From positions 15,983-79,982 of the forward strand of contig CAZKGO010000011.1 of assembly GCA_964552235.1 (NCBI GenBank): a DNA stretch of 64,000 nucleotides. The letters are read 5' to 3'. This DNA comes from CAVTHK01 sp964552235. Its GTDB lineage: Bacteria; Spirochaetota; Spirochaetia; SZUA-6; CAVTHK01. Positions 14,957 through 23,264 of this stretch are shown piece by piece. The position numbers and the translations under genes were made by a program. The stretch's first letter is position 1. Each line of letters starts with the position of its first letter. Below the pieces are notes generated by a model. It searched no databases, had not been told where the DNA came from, and worked only from the letters and a program-made list of their open reading frames with translations.

Positions 14957-15540
14957 GCGTCGCCTTCGGCAGCCAGATGCGCGGTGTCGTTGACGCCCAC
15001 CACAGCCAGCGCGCCGCCGCGGCTCTCGAGCGTGATGATTCCCGCGTTGTCCATCGGGACGGCCGCTTTGGTTTCGGCAAAGCTGCGGCCGGTCACGGCC
15101 GCCAGGATCGCGTAGTTGATACCGCCGTGACCGGACAGCAGGACCGTCTCGTCCTCATGGGCTCGCTGCAGGCGCGCGAGCAGGCGCCGCGCCCGCTCGA
15201 CCATCTGCTCGTGGGTCTCCACGTCGGCGGCGCCGTCGAAATCCAGCCAGTCCACGTTGCCCCTCTTCATGCCCTGATAGCGGCCGAGAAACCGCTCGCG
15301 CAGCTCCTCGGTGTGCGTGACGCGCAGCCCGGGGTGATGGCGCGCTATGACTGCTGCGGTCTCCCGCGCGCGGGCGAGGTCGCTCGAATAGGCGGCGTCG
15401 ATGCGCTCGCCGGCGAGCCTGCGGCCGAGGCGCTCCACCTGCTGCCGGCCCCGCTCGGTGAGCCTCCCCGGCAGATGGCCCTGGATGATGCCTGCGACGT
15501 TCTCCTCGGTCTCTCCGTGGCGCACGAGAATGATCTTCAT
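14953..15540 (-). CDS. Histidine phosphatase (phosphoglycerate-mutase-like)
   Basis: A 195-residue protein with the phosphohistidine motif LVRHGETEENV near the N-terminus, YSSDLARARETA in the middle and the second catalytic His in LLSGHGGINYAI. Size and motif order fit cofactor-dependent phosphoglycerate-mutase-like phosphatases (CobC/GpmB type), which dephosphorylate small metabolites. First gene of the coupled four-gene operon. ATG 15540 is chosen because the conserved MKIILVRHGET begins there; the longer frame upstream crosses the promoter region. Confidence 0.85.
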   Translation of the reverse strand: MKIILVRHGETEENVAGIIQGHLPGRLTERGRQQVERLGRRLAGERIDAAYSSDLARARETAAVIARHHPGLRVTHTEELRERFLGRYQGMKRGNVDWLDFDGAADVETHEQMVERARRLLARLQRAHEDETVLLSGHGGINYAILAAVTGRSFAETKAAVPMDNAGIITLESRGGALAVVGVNDTAHLAAEGDA

Positions 15541-15557
15541 ACCTTCGCCAGCGTGCA

Positions 15558-15585
15558 ACATAGCGTCCGCCCTCGCGCCGGTCAA
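15558..15585 (-). promoter_or_regulatory. Promoter of the phosphatase-PhzF-RNase D operon
   Basis: On the minus strand TTGACC (15585-15580), 16 bp, TATGTT (15563-15558); the start would be about 11 nt before ATG 15540. Confidence 0.5.
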
Positions 15586-15658
15586 GCCGGACCCGCGCCC
15601 GTGTCGAGGCGCCCTCAGCCCGGCCCGCGGCCGGTAGGCACGGAGCTCCGCTTCCGGG

Positions 15659-15664
15659 TATAAC
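15659..15664 (+). promoter_or_regulatory. -10 element of the LysE gene (leaderless candidate)
   Basis: TATAAC at 15659-15664 ends 5 nt before GTG 15670. No good -35 is seen 17 bp upstream, and no ribosome site is possible. The divergent operon promoter is about 75 bp away. Confidence 0.4.
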
Positions 15665-15669
15665 GGGCC

Positions 15670-16344
15670 GTGCCCGAAATCAGAGCGCTCGCCGTGATCG
15701 CATCGCTGTCCTTTGTCGTAGCCCTCAGCGGCGCCATGGCGCCCGGCCCGCTGCTCTCCTACACGATCGTGCGGACCGCTCAGTCGACGCGACGGGGATT
15801 CCTGGTGGGAGCGTGGGTGATTGCCGGTCACGCCGTGCTGGAATCAGCGCTCGTCCTGGCGCTGCTTCTCGGGTTCTCGGCGCTGCTGCGGACGAGCATC
15901 GCCGTTCGCCTCATCGGCGCCGTGGGAGGCTCGTTCCTCGTGGTGATGGGAGTGAGCCTGCTGCGGCAGCTGCTCCGTGGAGCAGTCACCGCTCCCGGCG
16001 CAGCGGAGGCGACCGGCGCGATCAGGCCCTCCAGCCCCGTGCTGGCCGGGATCCTGGTCTCGATGAGCAATCCCTACTGGTGGATCTGGTGGGCCACGGT
16101 CGGGTTCGCCTTCATGGTGCAGAACAACATCACCGTGTCCAACTGGCCGGCGCTGCTGGCGTTCCTCGCCGGCCACGAGGCCGGAGACCTATCCTGGTAC
16201 CTGAGCGTGTCGATCCTCGTGTCGCTCGGCCGCTCGCGGCTCAACGGCCGCCTCTACCAGGCCGTGCTGGCGGTCTGCGCGATCGTGATCGTCGGCTTCG
16301 GCCTCTTTCTCGGCGTCTCGTCGTTCCTCTACAAGGCGGCCTGA
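15670..16344 (+). CDS. LysE/RhtB-family amino-acid exporter
   Basis: A 224-residue inner-membrane protein with about six hydrophobic segments (residues ~7-27, 42-68, 75-95, 117-140, 150-172, 195-218). The SGAMAPGPLLSYTIVRTAQSTRRGFLVG opening, with the conserved PGP and a following R-x-G loop, is diagnostic of LysE/RhtB exporters, and SNPYWWIWW in the middle is also characteristic. The exported amino acid cannot be told. GTG start immediately behind a -10 hexamer. Confidence 0.85.
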   Translation: MPEIRALAVIASLSFVVALSGAMAPGPLLSYTIVRTAQSTRRGFLVGAWVIAGHAVLESALVLALLLGFSALLRTSIAVRLIGAVGGSFLVVMGVSLLRQLLRGAVTAPGAAEATGAIRPSSPVLAGILVSMSNPYWWIWWATVGFAFMVQNNITVSNWPALLAFLAGHEAGDLSWYLSVSILVSLGRSRLNGRLYQAVLAVCAIVIVGFGLFLGVSSFLYKAA

Positions 16345-16475
16345 TCCCGGCCGCGGCGGCTGCCGCAGGCGGCCGCATGGGTGCGGCGGCCCGGGAGCGC
16401 GGCTTGCGGCCTGGCCAGGCAACGGACAATTGCGGGACCGGCAGGGATTGGGAAGGGCGGACGGCCGAGAGCGGG

Positions 16476-17312
16476 TCAGCCGGCGCGGCGCAGCGCGTCG
16501 ATTCCCGAGACGATCTGGCTCCAGAGCAGCCCGGCGAAATCCGTCTCCGCCTCGAGGGTGACCAGCCCGTCGTAGCGCCAGTCCGCGGTCAGCATGTGCA
16601 GGAGGGCGGCGTAGTCGATGTGAGTCCCGTTGAGCGTCCAGACGCGGTCGACGAGGCTGCCGTGCAGGTGCACGTCGGCGATCCGCTCACGGACCTCCCT
16701 GAAGCGGTCGAGCTCGCCGTAGTGGTGGGCCCACTTCATGTCGAGGGTGATCCAGTCGAACTGGCTGACCACCTCGAAGGGGGTGGGGCCGGGAGCGTAG
16801 GTGGGAATGTTCTCTACTGCGGCTCGGACCGCCGCGCCCGAGGCGACGCGCCGCAGCAGCTCGCGCAGCCCGGCGTAGTCGACGGCGGCGGACAGCGGGT
16901 CCCACAGCTGGAACACGCACGTCGGCGCTCCCACGCCGCCGGCCACCTCCAGGGCAGCGGCCATCAGCCCGGCGCCCCGATCGACCAGGTCGTGCTGCCC
17001 CGAGCACAGGAGGAGGCCGATGTCCCGATTGGCGTGCACGGCCAGGATCGGCACCCCCGCCCGGTTGACGATGTCGATCAGCTGCCGGCTGTCGTACTTG
17101 CGGCTCGCCTCCCACTCGAACTTGCGGTCGTACTTGGTGTCCTTCTCGACGGGCGCGAAGTGGGGGTTCCACTCGGCGAGGAGCTCGAACTCGAAGCCGT
17201 CGACGACCCGCTCGCGCATGAGGATCTTCATCACGTAGATCATCGCGCCGAGGTCGTAGTACTTGCGGTGCATGTAGGTGGCCAGCGGCACCGTGCTGAT
17301 GGAAAAGCGCAT
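16476..17312 (-). CDS. Sugar-phosphate isomerase/epimerase-like TIM barrel
   Basis: A 278-residue protein of the xylose-isomerase-like AP-endonuclease-2 superfamily. Ordered motifs are VDGFEFELLAEWNP, VPILAVHANRDIGLLL, RAAVENIPTY (metal-ligand Glu), WITLDMKWAHHYGE (Asp, His), IADVHLHGS and VTLEAET (last Glu). The metal-site residues are all present, so it is likely active, as an isomerase or an endonuclease IV-like enzyme; the former is more usual for this length and motif style. ATG 17312 has GGGGAG 6 nt upstream. Between it and lysE are 131 bp without a recognisable signal. Confidence 0.75.
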   Translation of the reverse strand: MRFSISTVPLATYMHRKYYDLGAMIYVMKILMRERVVDGFEFELLAEWNPHFAPVEKDTKYDRKFEWEASRKYDSRQLIDIVNRAGVPILAVHANRDIGLLLCSGQHDLVDRGAGLMAAALEVAGGVGAPTCVFQLWDPLSAAVDYAGLRELLRRVASGAAVRAAVENIPTYAPGPTPFEVVSQFDWITLDMKWAHHYGELDRFREVRERIADVHLHGSLVDRVWTLNGTHIDYAALLHMLTADWRYDGLVTLEAETDFAGLLWSQIVSGIDALRRAG

Positions 17313-17366
17313 GATCAGCTCCCCGGGGCGGTATCCGCCGCCGCCCGAGCGCGCACCGCCGCGCCC

Positions 17367-18029
17367 TCAGGGATGCCGCGCCGCGATGCTGCCGTCCCGC
17401 CTCACTACACTCTTCGGCGCGACGACGCCCCCGACGTTAGCCAGCGGGTGCACCAGGCTCTCCCGGCCGATCACCGTGCCGGGATTCAGCACCGCGTTGC
17501 AGCCGATCTCGGCCCGGTCGCCCAGCACCGCCCCGAACTTGGGCAGGCCGGTCTCCAGGAATCCGTCGCCGCAGCGGACGCGCACCGTGCGGCCGTCGAG
17601 CCGCACGTTGGACAGGATCGCGCCGGCGCCCATATGACTGCCGGCGCCCAGCACCGAGTCGCCGACGTAGTTGAAGTGGTTAGCCTGGACGCGGTCGAAG
17701 AGGATGGCGTTCTTGATCTCGGTCGAATTGCCGACGATGCAGCCGTCGCCCAGGATCACGTTCTCGCGCAGGTAGGCCCCGTGGCGCAGCTCGCAGTCGG
17801 CGCCGATGATCGCCGGCCCCGTGATGAGCACCGAGGCCTCGATGCGCGTGCCGGCTGCGACCCACACCCCGGGCTGCCGCTCGGCAAAGGCTGCGGGCAG
17901 CCGGGCCGCGATCTCCTCGATGATCGCCGCGATGAGGGGAAGGATCTGCCACGGATGGGCGAGCTGCAGGAAAAAGCGGCCCGCCAGCGAGCGTTCGAGG
18001 TCGAGCAGGTCGGCCGGTGCCAGGTGCAT
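17367..18029 (-). CDS. Left-handed beta-helix protein (GlmU C-domain-like), no nucleotidyltransferase domain
   Basis: A 220-residue protein. After a helical first ~55 residues it consists of hexapeptide-repeat turns: VWVAAGTRIEASVLITGPAIIGADCELR, GAYLRENVILGDGCIVGNSTEIKNAIL, HFNYVGDSVLGAGSHMGAGAI, VLGDRAEIGCNAVLNPGTVIGRESLV. This matches the acyltransferase half of GlmU/glucose-1-phosphate nucleotidyltransferases, and the HFNYVGDS loop is close to GlmU's acetyl-CoA-site region. The pyrophosphorylase domain is absent, so it may acylate a sugar or be a regulatory or structural relative. ATG 18029 has GAGGAGGGGG about 10 nt upstream. Confidence 0.75.
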   Translation of the reverse strand: MHLAPADLLDLERSLAGRFFLQLAHPWQILPLIAAIIEEIAARLPAAFAERQPGVWVAAGTRIEASVLITGPAIIGADCELRHGAYLRENVILGDGCIVGNSTEIKNAILFDRVQANHFNYVGDSVLGAGSHMGAGAILSNVRLDGRTVRVRCGDGFLETGLPKFGAVLGDRAEIGCNAVLNPGTVIGRESLVHPLANVGGVVAPKSVVRRDGSIAARHP

Positions 18030-18103
18030 CGCGGAGCGCCCCCTCCTCTATCGTAGACGAGGCCGGGCGCCGGTTCAACGCGGCTGAAGCCGCGGGGGCG
18101 GCT

Positions 18104-18577
18104 TCAGCCGACGAAGCTCTCGGGACCCGGATAGGCGAAGCGCCGGCGGGCGAGGGCCGGCGGGTAGGTAAAGTAGGTCACGCGGCCCTCGCTGCACAGC
18201 GAGCCGCTCCCGTCGTAGAGCGCGACGCGCACGCTCACCCGGTTGTCTTCCACTTCGGCCAGCGAGGCCCGCAGCGTGATCTCCCCCTTGCCCGTCATCA
18301 CGGGGCGCCGGAAGTCGACCTCGAGGCGGGCGGTCGCGCCGGCGGTCTGCCGGTGCACGAAGATCCACCAGCTCGCGATCTCGTCCATCAGGGCGCTCTG
18401 CACTCCCCCGTGCAGCACCCCGCTGTAGCCTTCGAGCTCGGGCCTCGGCTGCCAGCGGCAGACCACCTCGTCGCCGTCGCGCAAAAAGCGCATCCGCAGC
18501 CCGGCAGGGTTGTCCGGGCTGCAGCCGAAGCAGTGGTAGCCCTTCCGCTCGACGTAGGGATTGCGGATCGGCGTCAT
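18104..18577 (-). CDS. Hotdog-fold thioesterase (PaaI-like)
   Basis: A 157-residue single hotdog domain: CFGCSPDNPAGLRMRF opening, GYSGVLHGGVQSALMDEIASWW (the HGG-x4-L-x-D/E helix of PaaI-type thioesterases), and later beta strands ATARLEVDFRRPVMTGKGEITLRA. Family members hydrolyse acyl- or aryl-CoA thioesters in the cytoplasm. The cysteine-containing CFGC opening is common in a clade of bacterial acyl-CoA thioesterases. Likely leaderless (see its promoter). Confidence 0.83.
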   Translation of the reverse strand: MTPIRNPYVERKGYHCFGCSPDNPAGLRMRFLRDGDEVVCRWQPRPELEGYSGVLHGGVQSALMDEIASWWIFVHRQTAGATARLEVDFRRPVMTGKGEITLRASLAEVEDNRVSVRVALYDGSGSLCSEGRVTYFTYPPALARRRFAYPGPESFVG

Positions 18578-18585
18578 CGGCGGCT

Positions 18586-18614
18586 TTTATACCCGCCGCG
18601 GCCCTCTCCTTCAA
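18586..18614 (-). promoter_or_regulatory. Promoter of the thioesterase gene (leaderless)
   Basis: On the minus strand TTGAAG (18614-18609), 17 bp, TATAAA (18591-18586); ATG 18577 follows after 8 nt, i.e. about 2 nt after the predicted start of transcription. Confidence 0.55.
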
Positions 18615-18626
18615 CCCCGGCCGCGC

Positions 18627-19436
18627 TCAGCCTCCGGTGCCTCCACGCGGCGATCGCAGCGCGCGCCAGCGCCCGAGGTAGGCGCCGAAGTGCGGACGCG
18701 AAGCGGTGTTCGTCTCGAGAAACCGCTCGAGCCGTTCCTGCTCGCGGCCGTAGGCCTCCCCGTCGAGCTGCCCTTCGAAGTGCGCCAAGCGCAGCCACAC
18801 CAGCCACGTGGAGATCACGTCGAGCTCGTTGTAGGCGACGATGTCGCGGTGACGGCCGGCCAGCCACAGGTCCGCCACGTCGCCGCCCCGCGTGTCGATC
18901 TTGCCGGGGACGCCGCAGGCGGTGGCCAGCTCGTCGAGCGACGGCGTGCTGCGGCCTCCCCAGCCGAGAGCGCTCATCAGGTCCACGTGCAGCCCCGATC
19001 TCCACCCGAGGTAGTCCAGGCGGACGAACTCAGGGGCGGCCAGGCCCGCGGCCACGCCGCGCTGGATCAGGATCGGCAGGTCTGCGTGGCGGGAGTTGAA
19101 GCCGACCAGCAGCGGACGGTCTTGTCCGACCGCCCCCAAGAACGCGGCGATGAGGCTGGCTTCCGGCTGCCCCTCCTCCGGCCACGAGACCATCGACAGC
19201 GCTGCCTCGCCGCCCTCGGCGGTCCTGCGCAGAGCCACGAGCGAGACGATCCGGCACAGGACGGTCTTGAGGTAGGGGCGCGGGTTCTCGGCGGTCGCGC
19301 CGCCGCGCCGCCACATCTCCTGGAACACCTCGGACTCCGGCGTGTCCGCGGCCAGCCCGTAGAGGCGCCGCCCGAGAGCGGCATCAGGCACCCATTCGGC
19401 GTCGAACGCCCAGATCCGCTCGCGCAGGGCGGCCAT
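18627..19436 (-). CDS. Predicted 3'-5' exonuclease, PolB-like (RNase H fold)
   Basis: A 269-residue DnaQ-like protein. IWAFDAEWVPD supplies the D-x-E of ExoI, LVGFNSRHADLPIL the ExoII Asp, and YNELDVISTWLVWLR the ExoIII Asp with a Tyr four residues earlier. SLDELATACGVPGK in between is typical of the PF10108-type PolB-like exonucleases. Role in DNA or RNA processing is unknown. ATG 19436 lies 9 nt behind the rhomboid stop; third gene of the rpiA operon. Confidence 0.8.
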   Translation of the reverse strand: MAALRERIWAFDAEWVPDAALGRRLYGLAADTPESEVFQEMWRRGGATAENPRPYLKTVLCRIVSLVALRRTAEGGEAALSMVSWPEEGQPEASLIAAFLGAVGQDRPLLVGFNSRHADLPILIQRGVAAGLAAPEFVRLDYLGWRSGLHVDLMSALGWGGRSTPSLDELATACGVPGKIDTRGGDVADLWLAGRHRDIVAYNELDVISTWLVWLRLAHFEGQLDGEAYGREQERLERFLETNTASRPHFGAYLGRWRALRSPRGGTGG

Positions 19437-19445
19437 CGGCGCCGG

Positions 19446-20183
19446 CTACCAGCGGGGCCGCGCCGGCCGCGCCCCGATCATGAAGAGCTTGATCAGGACC
19501 ACCCCGGCGACGAAGCCGCCGATGTGGGCTCCGTAAGCGACGCCGCCCGCGCCGCCGAGGTATCCCAGGCCGCTGATCAGCTGGAAGAGGAACCAGATGC
19601 CGATCGCCACGAGGGCCGGCACCGACACCAGCATCCGCAGAAAGATCACCCTCACGCGCTTGCGCGGAAACAGCACCAGGTAGCCGCCGAGCACTCCCGA
19701 GATCGCGCCCGAGGCGCCGAGCGCCGGCGTGTACGCTCCGTCGCTCGCCGCGGAGGCAAACACGTGCACGAGGCCGCCGATCAGGCCGCAGACCAGGTAG
19801 AATACCAGGTAGCGGCCGCGGCCGAGCCTGTCCTCGAGGTTGTCGCCGAAGATCAGCAAGTAGAGCATGTTGCCGAAGATGTGGGCGATCCCGCCGTGCA
19901 TGAACATCGAAGTGATCAGCGTCAGGTAGACCGGGATCGGCGTCGGCTGCAGCCCGGGCAGGCGGTAGCGCTGGCCGGTGGCCGGGTCCTGGACCACGCG
20001 GTCCTGCGTCACGACGTCGCGGCCGCTCATGATCTCGGCGGGCACCGTCGAGTACGCGTAGGTGAAGACGAGGTTCTGCCCGAGCCCCTGCAGGAAGACG
20101 AAGACCGCCACGCAGGCGCCGATGAGCGCCCAGTTCAGCACCGGCGTCGTCGCGCGGTCGCGGTTGTCGTCGCCGATGGGCAT
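19446..20183 (-). CDS. Rhomboid-family intramembrane serine protease
   Basis: A 245-residue membrane protein with about six transmembrane helices. Active-site features are FMHGGIAHIFGNMLYLLIFGDN (oxyanion Asn105), GASGAISG (Ser158 in G-x-S-G) and YGAHIGGF (His220). The longer L1 loop (about residues 45-85) is characteristic. Rhomboids cleave transmembrane segments of other proteins in the inner membrane. ATG 20183 begins 2 nt after the rpiA stop; a longer upstream frame is the antisense of nothing useful and lies within rpiA. Confidence 0.9.
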   Translation of the reverse strand: MPIGDDNRDRATTPVLNWALIGACVAVFVFLQGLGQNLVFTYAYSTVPAEIMSGRDVVTQDRVVQDPATGQRYRLPGLQPTPIPVYLTLITSMFMHGGIAHIFGNMLYLLIFGDNLEDRLGRGRYLVFYLVCGLIGGLVHVFASAASDGAYTPALGASGAISGVLGGYLVLFPRKRVRVIFLRMLVSVPALVAIGIWFLFQLISGLGYLGGAGGVAYGAHIGGFVAGVVLIKLFMIGARPARPRW

Positions 20184-20185
20184 GA

Positions 20186-20875
20186 TCACCTGCTGCGCCC
20201 CTTTCGCTCGATCAGCTCGATGCCTTCGGGCCGGGCCACGACCACGGTGTCGACGATCCCCAGAAAGAAGCCGCACTCGACCACGCCGACCATGCCCTTG
20301 AGCTCGCGCTCGAGGGCCCGCGCGTCCGGGACCACCCCGGGGCTCAGGTCGAGGATAAAATTGCCTCCGTCGGTGACGAACTCCCTGCCTGCCTCCCGGC
20401 GCACCCCGACCTTCCAGCCGCGCTCGCGCAGCCGCCGCTCGACGTGCCTCCAGCCGATGGGGATCACCTCGACGGGAACCGACGTCCTGACCAGGGCCTT
20501 GACCAGCTTGCCTCCGTCGACGACCCAGATGTTGCGCTTCGAGTTGGTGGCGACGATCTTTTCCCGCAGCAGAGCGCCGTGGCCGCCCTTGATGCCGTCG
20601 AGGCCGGGGTCCACCTCGTCCGCGCCGTCGACGGTCAGGTCGACCGCGTCCACGTCGTCGAGGGATACCAGCGGGATCCCGAGCTCGCGGCACAGGCGGC
20701 TGGTCTCCTCGGAGGTGGAAACCGCCCGCACCCGCAGGCCCTGGGCGACGCGCCTGCCGACGGCCTGGATGGTGAAGGCGACCGTGCTTCCGGTCCCCAT
20801 CCCGATCACCATGCCGTCCTCGATGAACCCGGCCGCCCGCTCCCCGGCCATGCGTTTGAGCTCGTTCTGCTGCAC
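20186..20875 (-). CDS. rpiA: Ribose-5-phosphate isomerase A
   Basis: A 229-residue RpiA: GMGTGSTVAFTIQAV (substrate phosphate loop), STSEETSRLCRELGI, LTVDGADEVDPGLDGIKGGHGALLREKIVA (catalytic Asp/Glu and KGGGxxLLREK-like segment, here KGGHGALLREK), FVTDGGNFILD. It interconverts ribose-5-P and ribulose-5-P in the pentose phosphate pathway. The K-G-G-H variation in the KGGGGA loop is minor. GTG start with GGGAGGA 5 nt upstream. Heads the rpiA-rhomboid-exonuclease operon. Confidence 0.93.
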   Translation of the reverse strand: MQQNELKRMAGERAAGFIEDGMVIGMGTGSTVAFTIQAVGRRVAQGLRVRAVSTSEETSRLCRELGIPLVSLDDVDAVDLTVDGADEVDPGLDGIKGGHGALLREKIVATNSKRNIWVVDGGKLVKALVRTSVPVEVIPIGWRHVERRLRERGWKVGVRREAGREFVTDGGNFILDLSPGVVPDARALERELKGMVGVVECGFFLGIVDTVVVARPEGIELIERKGRSR

Positions 20876-20898
20876 GTGGATCCTCCCGCCTGCCTTGC

Positions 20899-20927
20899 AT
20901 CATAGACAAAGGGTCCGCACCTGGCAA
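20899..20927 (-). promoter_or_regulatory. Promoter of rpiA
   Basis: On the minus strand TTGCCA (20927-20922), 17 bp, TATGAT (20904-20899). Confidence 0.55.
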
Positions 20928-20942
20928 GAATCGCGGCCGGCC

Positions 20943-20971
20943 TTAACGCGGCGCCTCCGCGCCGCTATGAT
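20943..20971 (+). promoter_or_regulatory. Promoter of ybaK (leaderless)
   Basis: TTAACG (20943-20948), 17 bp, TATGAT (20966-20971); the predicted start of transcription is the G of the GTG start codon at 20978. Confidence 0.5.
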
Positions 20972-20977
20972 GCGGCC

Positions 20978-21454
20978 GTGGCTGCCGCCAAGACCAACGC
21001 CGTCAGGCTCCTGGAGACCCGCGCCGTGCCCTTCGCCCTGGCCTCCTACGCGGTCGACGAGCAGGCCCTCGACGCGGTGACGGCTGCGGGCAAGCTCGGC
21101 GTGGAGCCCGAGCGCGTGTTCAAGACCCTCGTGACCCGCAGCGACAGGGGAGACATCTTCGTGTTCTGCGTTCCGGGTTCGGCAGAGCTCGACCTGAAAA
21201 AAGCCGCCCGGGCCGTGGATCGCAAGAAGGTGGAGATGGTGCGGGCCGCCGAGCTGCTCGAACTCACCGGCTACGTCCGCGGCGGCTGCTCGCCGATCGG
21301 GATGAAGAAGCCCTACCCGCTGATCCTCGACGAGTCGGTGGATCTCTTCGAAACGGTCTACGTGAGCGCGGGCGTGCGGGGGCTGCAGATCGTGATCGCT
21401 CCCGCGGCCCTGGCCGCGGCCACGGGCGCGAGCCTCGCCGACGTCGCCTCCTGA
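20978..21454 (+). CDS. ybaK: Cys-tRNA(Pro) deacylase (YbaK/EbsC family)
   Basis: A 158-residue editing-domain protein. RVFKTLVTRSDRGDIFVFCVPGSAELDLKKAARA contains the conserved Lys (FKTL) and the VPG loop, and GYVRGGCSPIGMKKPYPLILDES the glycine-rich GYxxGGxSP motif. YbaK hydrolyses Cys-tRNAPro made by mischarging by ProRS. Full length for the family (E. coli 159). It sits between the rpiA operon (divergent) and glnS (convergent). Confidence 0.92.
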   Translation: MAAAKTNAVRLLETRAVPFALASYAVDEQALDAVTAAGKLGVEPERVFKTLVTRSDRGDIFVFCVPGSAELDLKKAARAVDRKKVEMVRAAELLELTGYVRGGCSPIGMKKPYPLILDESVDLFETVYVSAGVRGLQIVIAPAALAAATGASLADVAS

Positions 21455-21467
21455 GACGGCAGCGCGG

Positions 21468-23174
21468 CTACTCCTGCGCCTTCTCGATCTTCGACCAGGT
21501 ATCCTTGAGGCCGACGATGCGGTTGAACACCGGGTGCCCCGGCCGGGAGTCGGGATCGACCACGAAGTAGCCCTGGCGCAGGAACTGGAACCGCGCCTCG
21601 ACCGGCGCGCCGGCGAGCGACGGCTCCACCAGGCATCCGGTGAGCGCTTTCATCGACTCGGGGTTCAGCCGGTCCAGGAACGTCGCCCCCTCCTCCTCGT
21701 CGTCGGAGGCGTCGTGGGGGTTCTCTTTGGCGAACAGCGCGTCGTAGAGCCGCACCTCGGCGCTCACCGCGTGGGCGGCCGAAACCCAGTGCGAGGTGCC
21801 GCGCACCTTGCGGCCGTCCTGCGTCCAGCCTCCTCGCGACGCGGGGTCGTAGGTGCAGCGCAGCTCGCTCACCTGGCCGCGGGCGTCCTTGACCACCTCG
21901 ACGCACCTGACGTAGTAGGCGTGCTTGAGCCGAATCTCGGCCCCCGGCGAGAGGCGGAACCACTTTTTCGGCGGCTCCTCGCGGAAATCGTCGCGCTCGA
22001 TGTACAGCTCGCGCGAGAACGGCAGCAGGCGCGTTCCGGCCGCCGGATCCTCGGGGTTGTTCTCGGCCTCGACCTGCTCGACCTTGCCCTCGGGGTAGTT
22101 GACGAGCACCACCTTGAGCGGCTCGAGCACGGCCATCACCCGCGCAGCCGTCCTGTTGAGCTCCTCGCGGATAAAGTGCTCGAGCAGCTTGATGTCCACG
22201 GTGCTCGGCACGCGCGAGACGCCGACGGCGGCGATAAAGGCCCGCAGGGCGCTCGCCGTGTAGCCGCGCCGCCTCAGGCCCCGCAGCGTGGGCATGCGCG
22301 GGTCGTCCCAGCCGCGCACGTGGCCCTCGTCCACCAGCTGCTTGAGCAGGCGCTTGCTCATGACCGTGTAGGTGAGGTTCAGGCGCGCGAACTCGTACTG
22401 GCGCGGACGGGCCGGGACCGGGACGTTCTCGATGAACCAGTCGTAAAGCTCGCGGTTGTTGACGTAGCCGATGTCGCACAGCGAGTGCGTCACTCCCTCG
22501 ATCGCGTCGCAGAGGCAGTGAGCAAAGTCGTACATCGGGTAGATGCACCACTTGTCGCCCGTGCGGTGGTGGCGCACCTTGCGGATGCGGTACATGGTCG
22601 GGTCGCGCATCACCAGGTTCGGGTGGGCCATGTCGATCTTGGCCCGCAGGACGCAGCGGCCCTCCTCGAACTCCCCGCGCCTCATGCGCTCCAGCAGCGC
22701 CAGGTTCTCCTCCACGCTGCGGTCGCGGTACGGGCTGTTCCGCCCCGGCTCCGTGGGGGTGCCCCGGTACTCCCGCATCTCGCCCTGGCTCAGGTCGTCG
22801 ACGTAGGCCTTGCCCTGTTTGACCAGGTAGACGGCCCACTCGTAGAGCTGGTCGTAGTAGTCGGAGGCGAAGTACTCGCGGTCGCCCCAGTCGCAGCCCA
22901 TCCACTTGAGGTCTTCGCGCTCCGCATCGACGTACTCCACGTCCTCCTTTTCAGGATTGGTGTCGTCGAAGCGAAGGTTGCACTGGCCGCCGAACTCCTC
23001 GGCGATGCCGAAGTCCAGGAGGAACGCCTTGGCGTGGCCGATGTGCAGATAGCCGTTGGGCTCCGGCGGGAAGCGCGTGACCACGCGGCCGCCGTTGCGT
23101 CCCGCCGCCACGTCGGCGGCGACGATCTCGCGGATATAGTCGCGCCCCGAGGATTCAGACTCTCGACTGCTCAT
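21468..23174 (-). CDS. glnS: Glutaminyl-tRNA synthetase
   Basis: A 568-residue class I synthetase: FPPEPNGYLHIGHAKAF (HIGH), RFDDTNPEKED, the GlnRS-type YPMYDFAHCLCDAIEGVTHSLC and the VMSKRLLKQLV (KMSKS equivalent), then the two beta-barrel anticodon-binding domains (residues ~345-560). It charges tRNAGln directly, so a GatCAB route for Gln-tRNA would not be required. ATG 23174 is preferred to the in-frame GTG at 23183 because AGGTGG is 5 nt upstream. Confidence 0.95.
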   Translation of the reverse strand: MSSRESESSGRDYIREIVAADVAAGRNGGRVVTRFPPEPNGYLHIGHAKAFLLDFGIAEEFGGQCNLRFDDTNPEKEDVEYVDAEREDLKWMGCDWGDREYFASDYYDQLYEWAVYLVKQGKAYVDDLSQGEMREYRGTPTEPGRNSPYRDRSVEENLALLERMRRGEFEEGRCVLRAKIDMAHPNLVMRDPTMYRIRKVRHHRTGDKWCIYPMYDFAHCLCDAIEGVTHSLCDIGYVNNRELYDWFIENVPVPARPRQYEFARLNLTYTVMSKRLLKQLVDEGHVRGWDDPRMPTLRGLRRRGYTASALRAFIAAVGVSRVPSTVDIKLLEHFIREELNRTAARVMAVLEPLKVVLVNYPEGKVEQVEAENNPEDPAAGTRLLPFSRELYIERDDFREEPPKKWFRLSPGAEIRLKHAYYVRCVEVVKDARGQVSELRCTYDPASRGGWTQDGRKVRGTSHWVSAAHAVSAEVRLYDALFAKENPHDASDDEEEGATFLDRLNPESMKALTGCLVEPSLAGAPVEARFQFLRQGYFVVDPDSRPGHPVFNRIVGLKDTWSKIEKAQE

Positions 23175-23210
23175 GGTTGCCACCTGGCCGCGGCACGGCC
23201 CGACCCGGTG

Positions 23211-23239
23211 AAAATACCGGGGGGCTCCGGGCCTGTCAA
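23211..23239 (-). promoter_or_regulatory. Promoter of glnS
   Basis: On the minus strand perfect TTGACA (23239-23234), 17 bp, TATTTT (23216-23211); a ~30-nt leader with AGGTGG follows. Confidence 0.6.
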
Positions 23240-23264
23240 CGTGACCGCTCGGGGCGCCCCTCCG

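Noticed and set aside
15813..18056. A 747-codon plus-strand open frame
   Set aside because: It covers parts of three real genes in different frames and strands plus an intergenic region.
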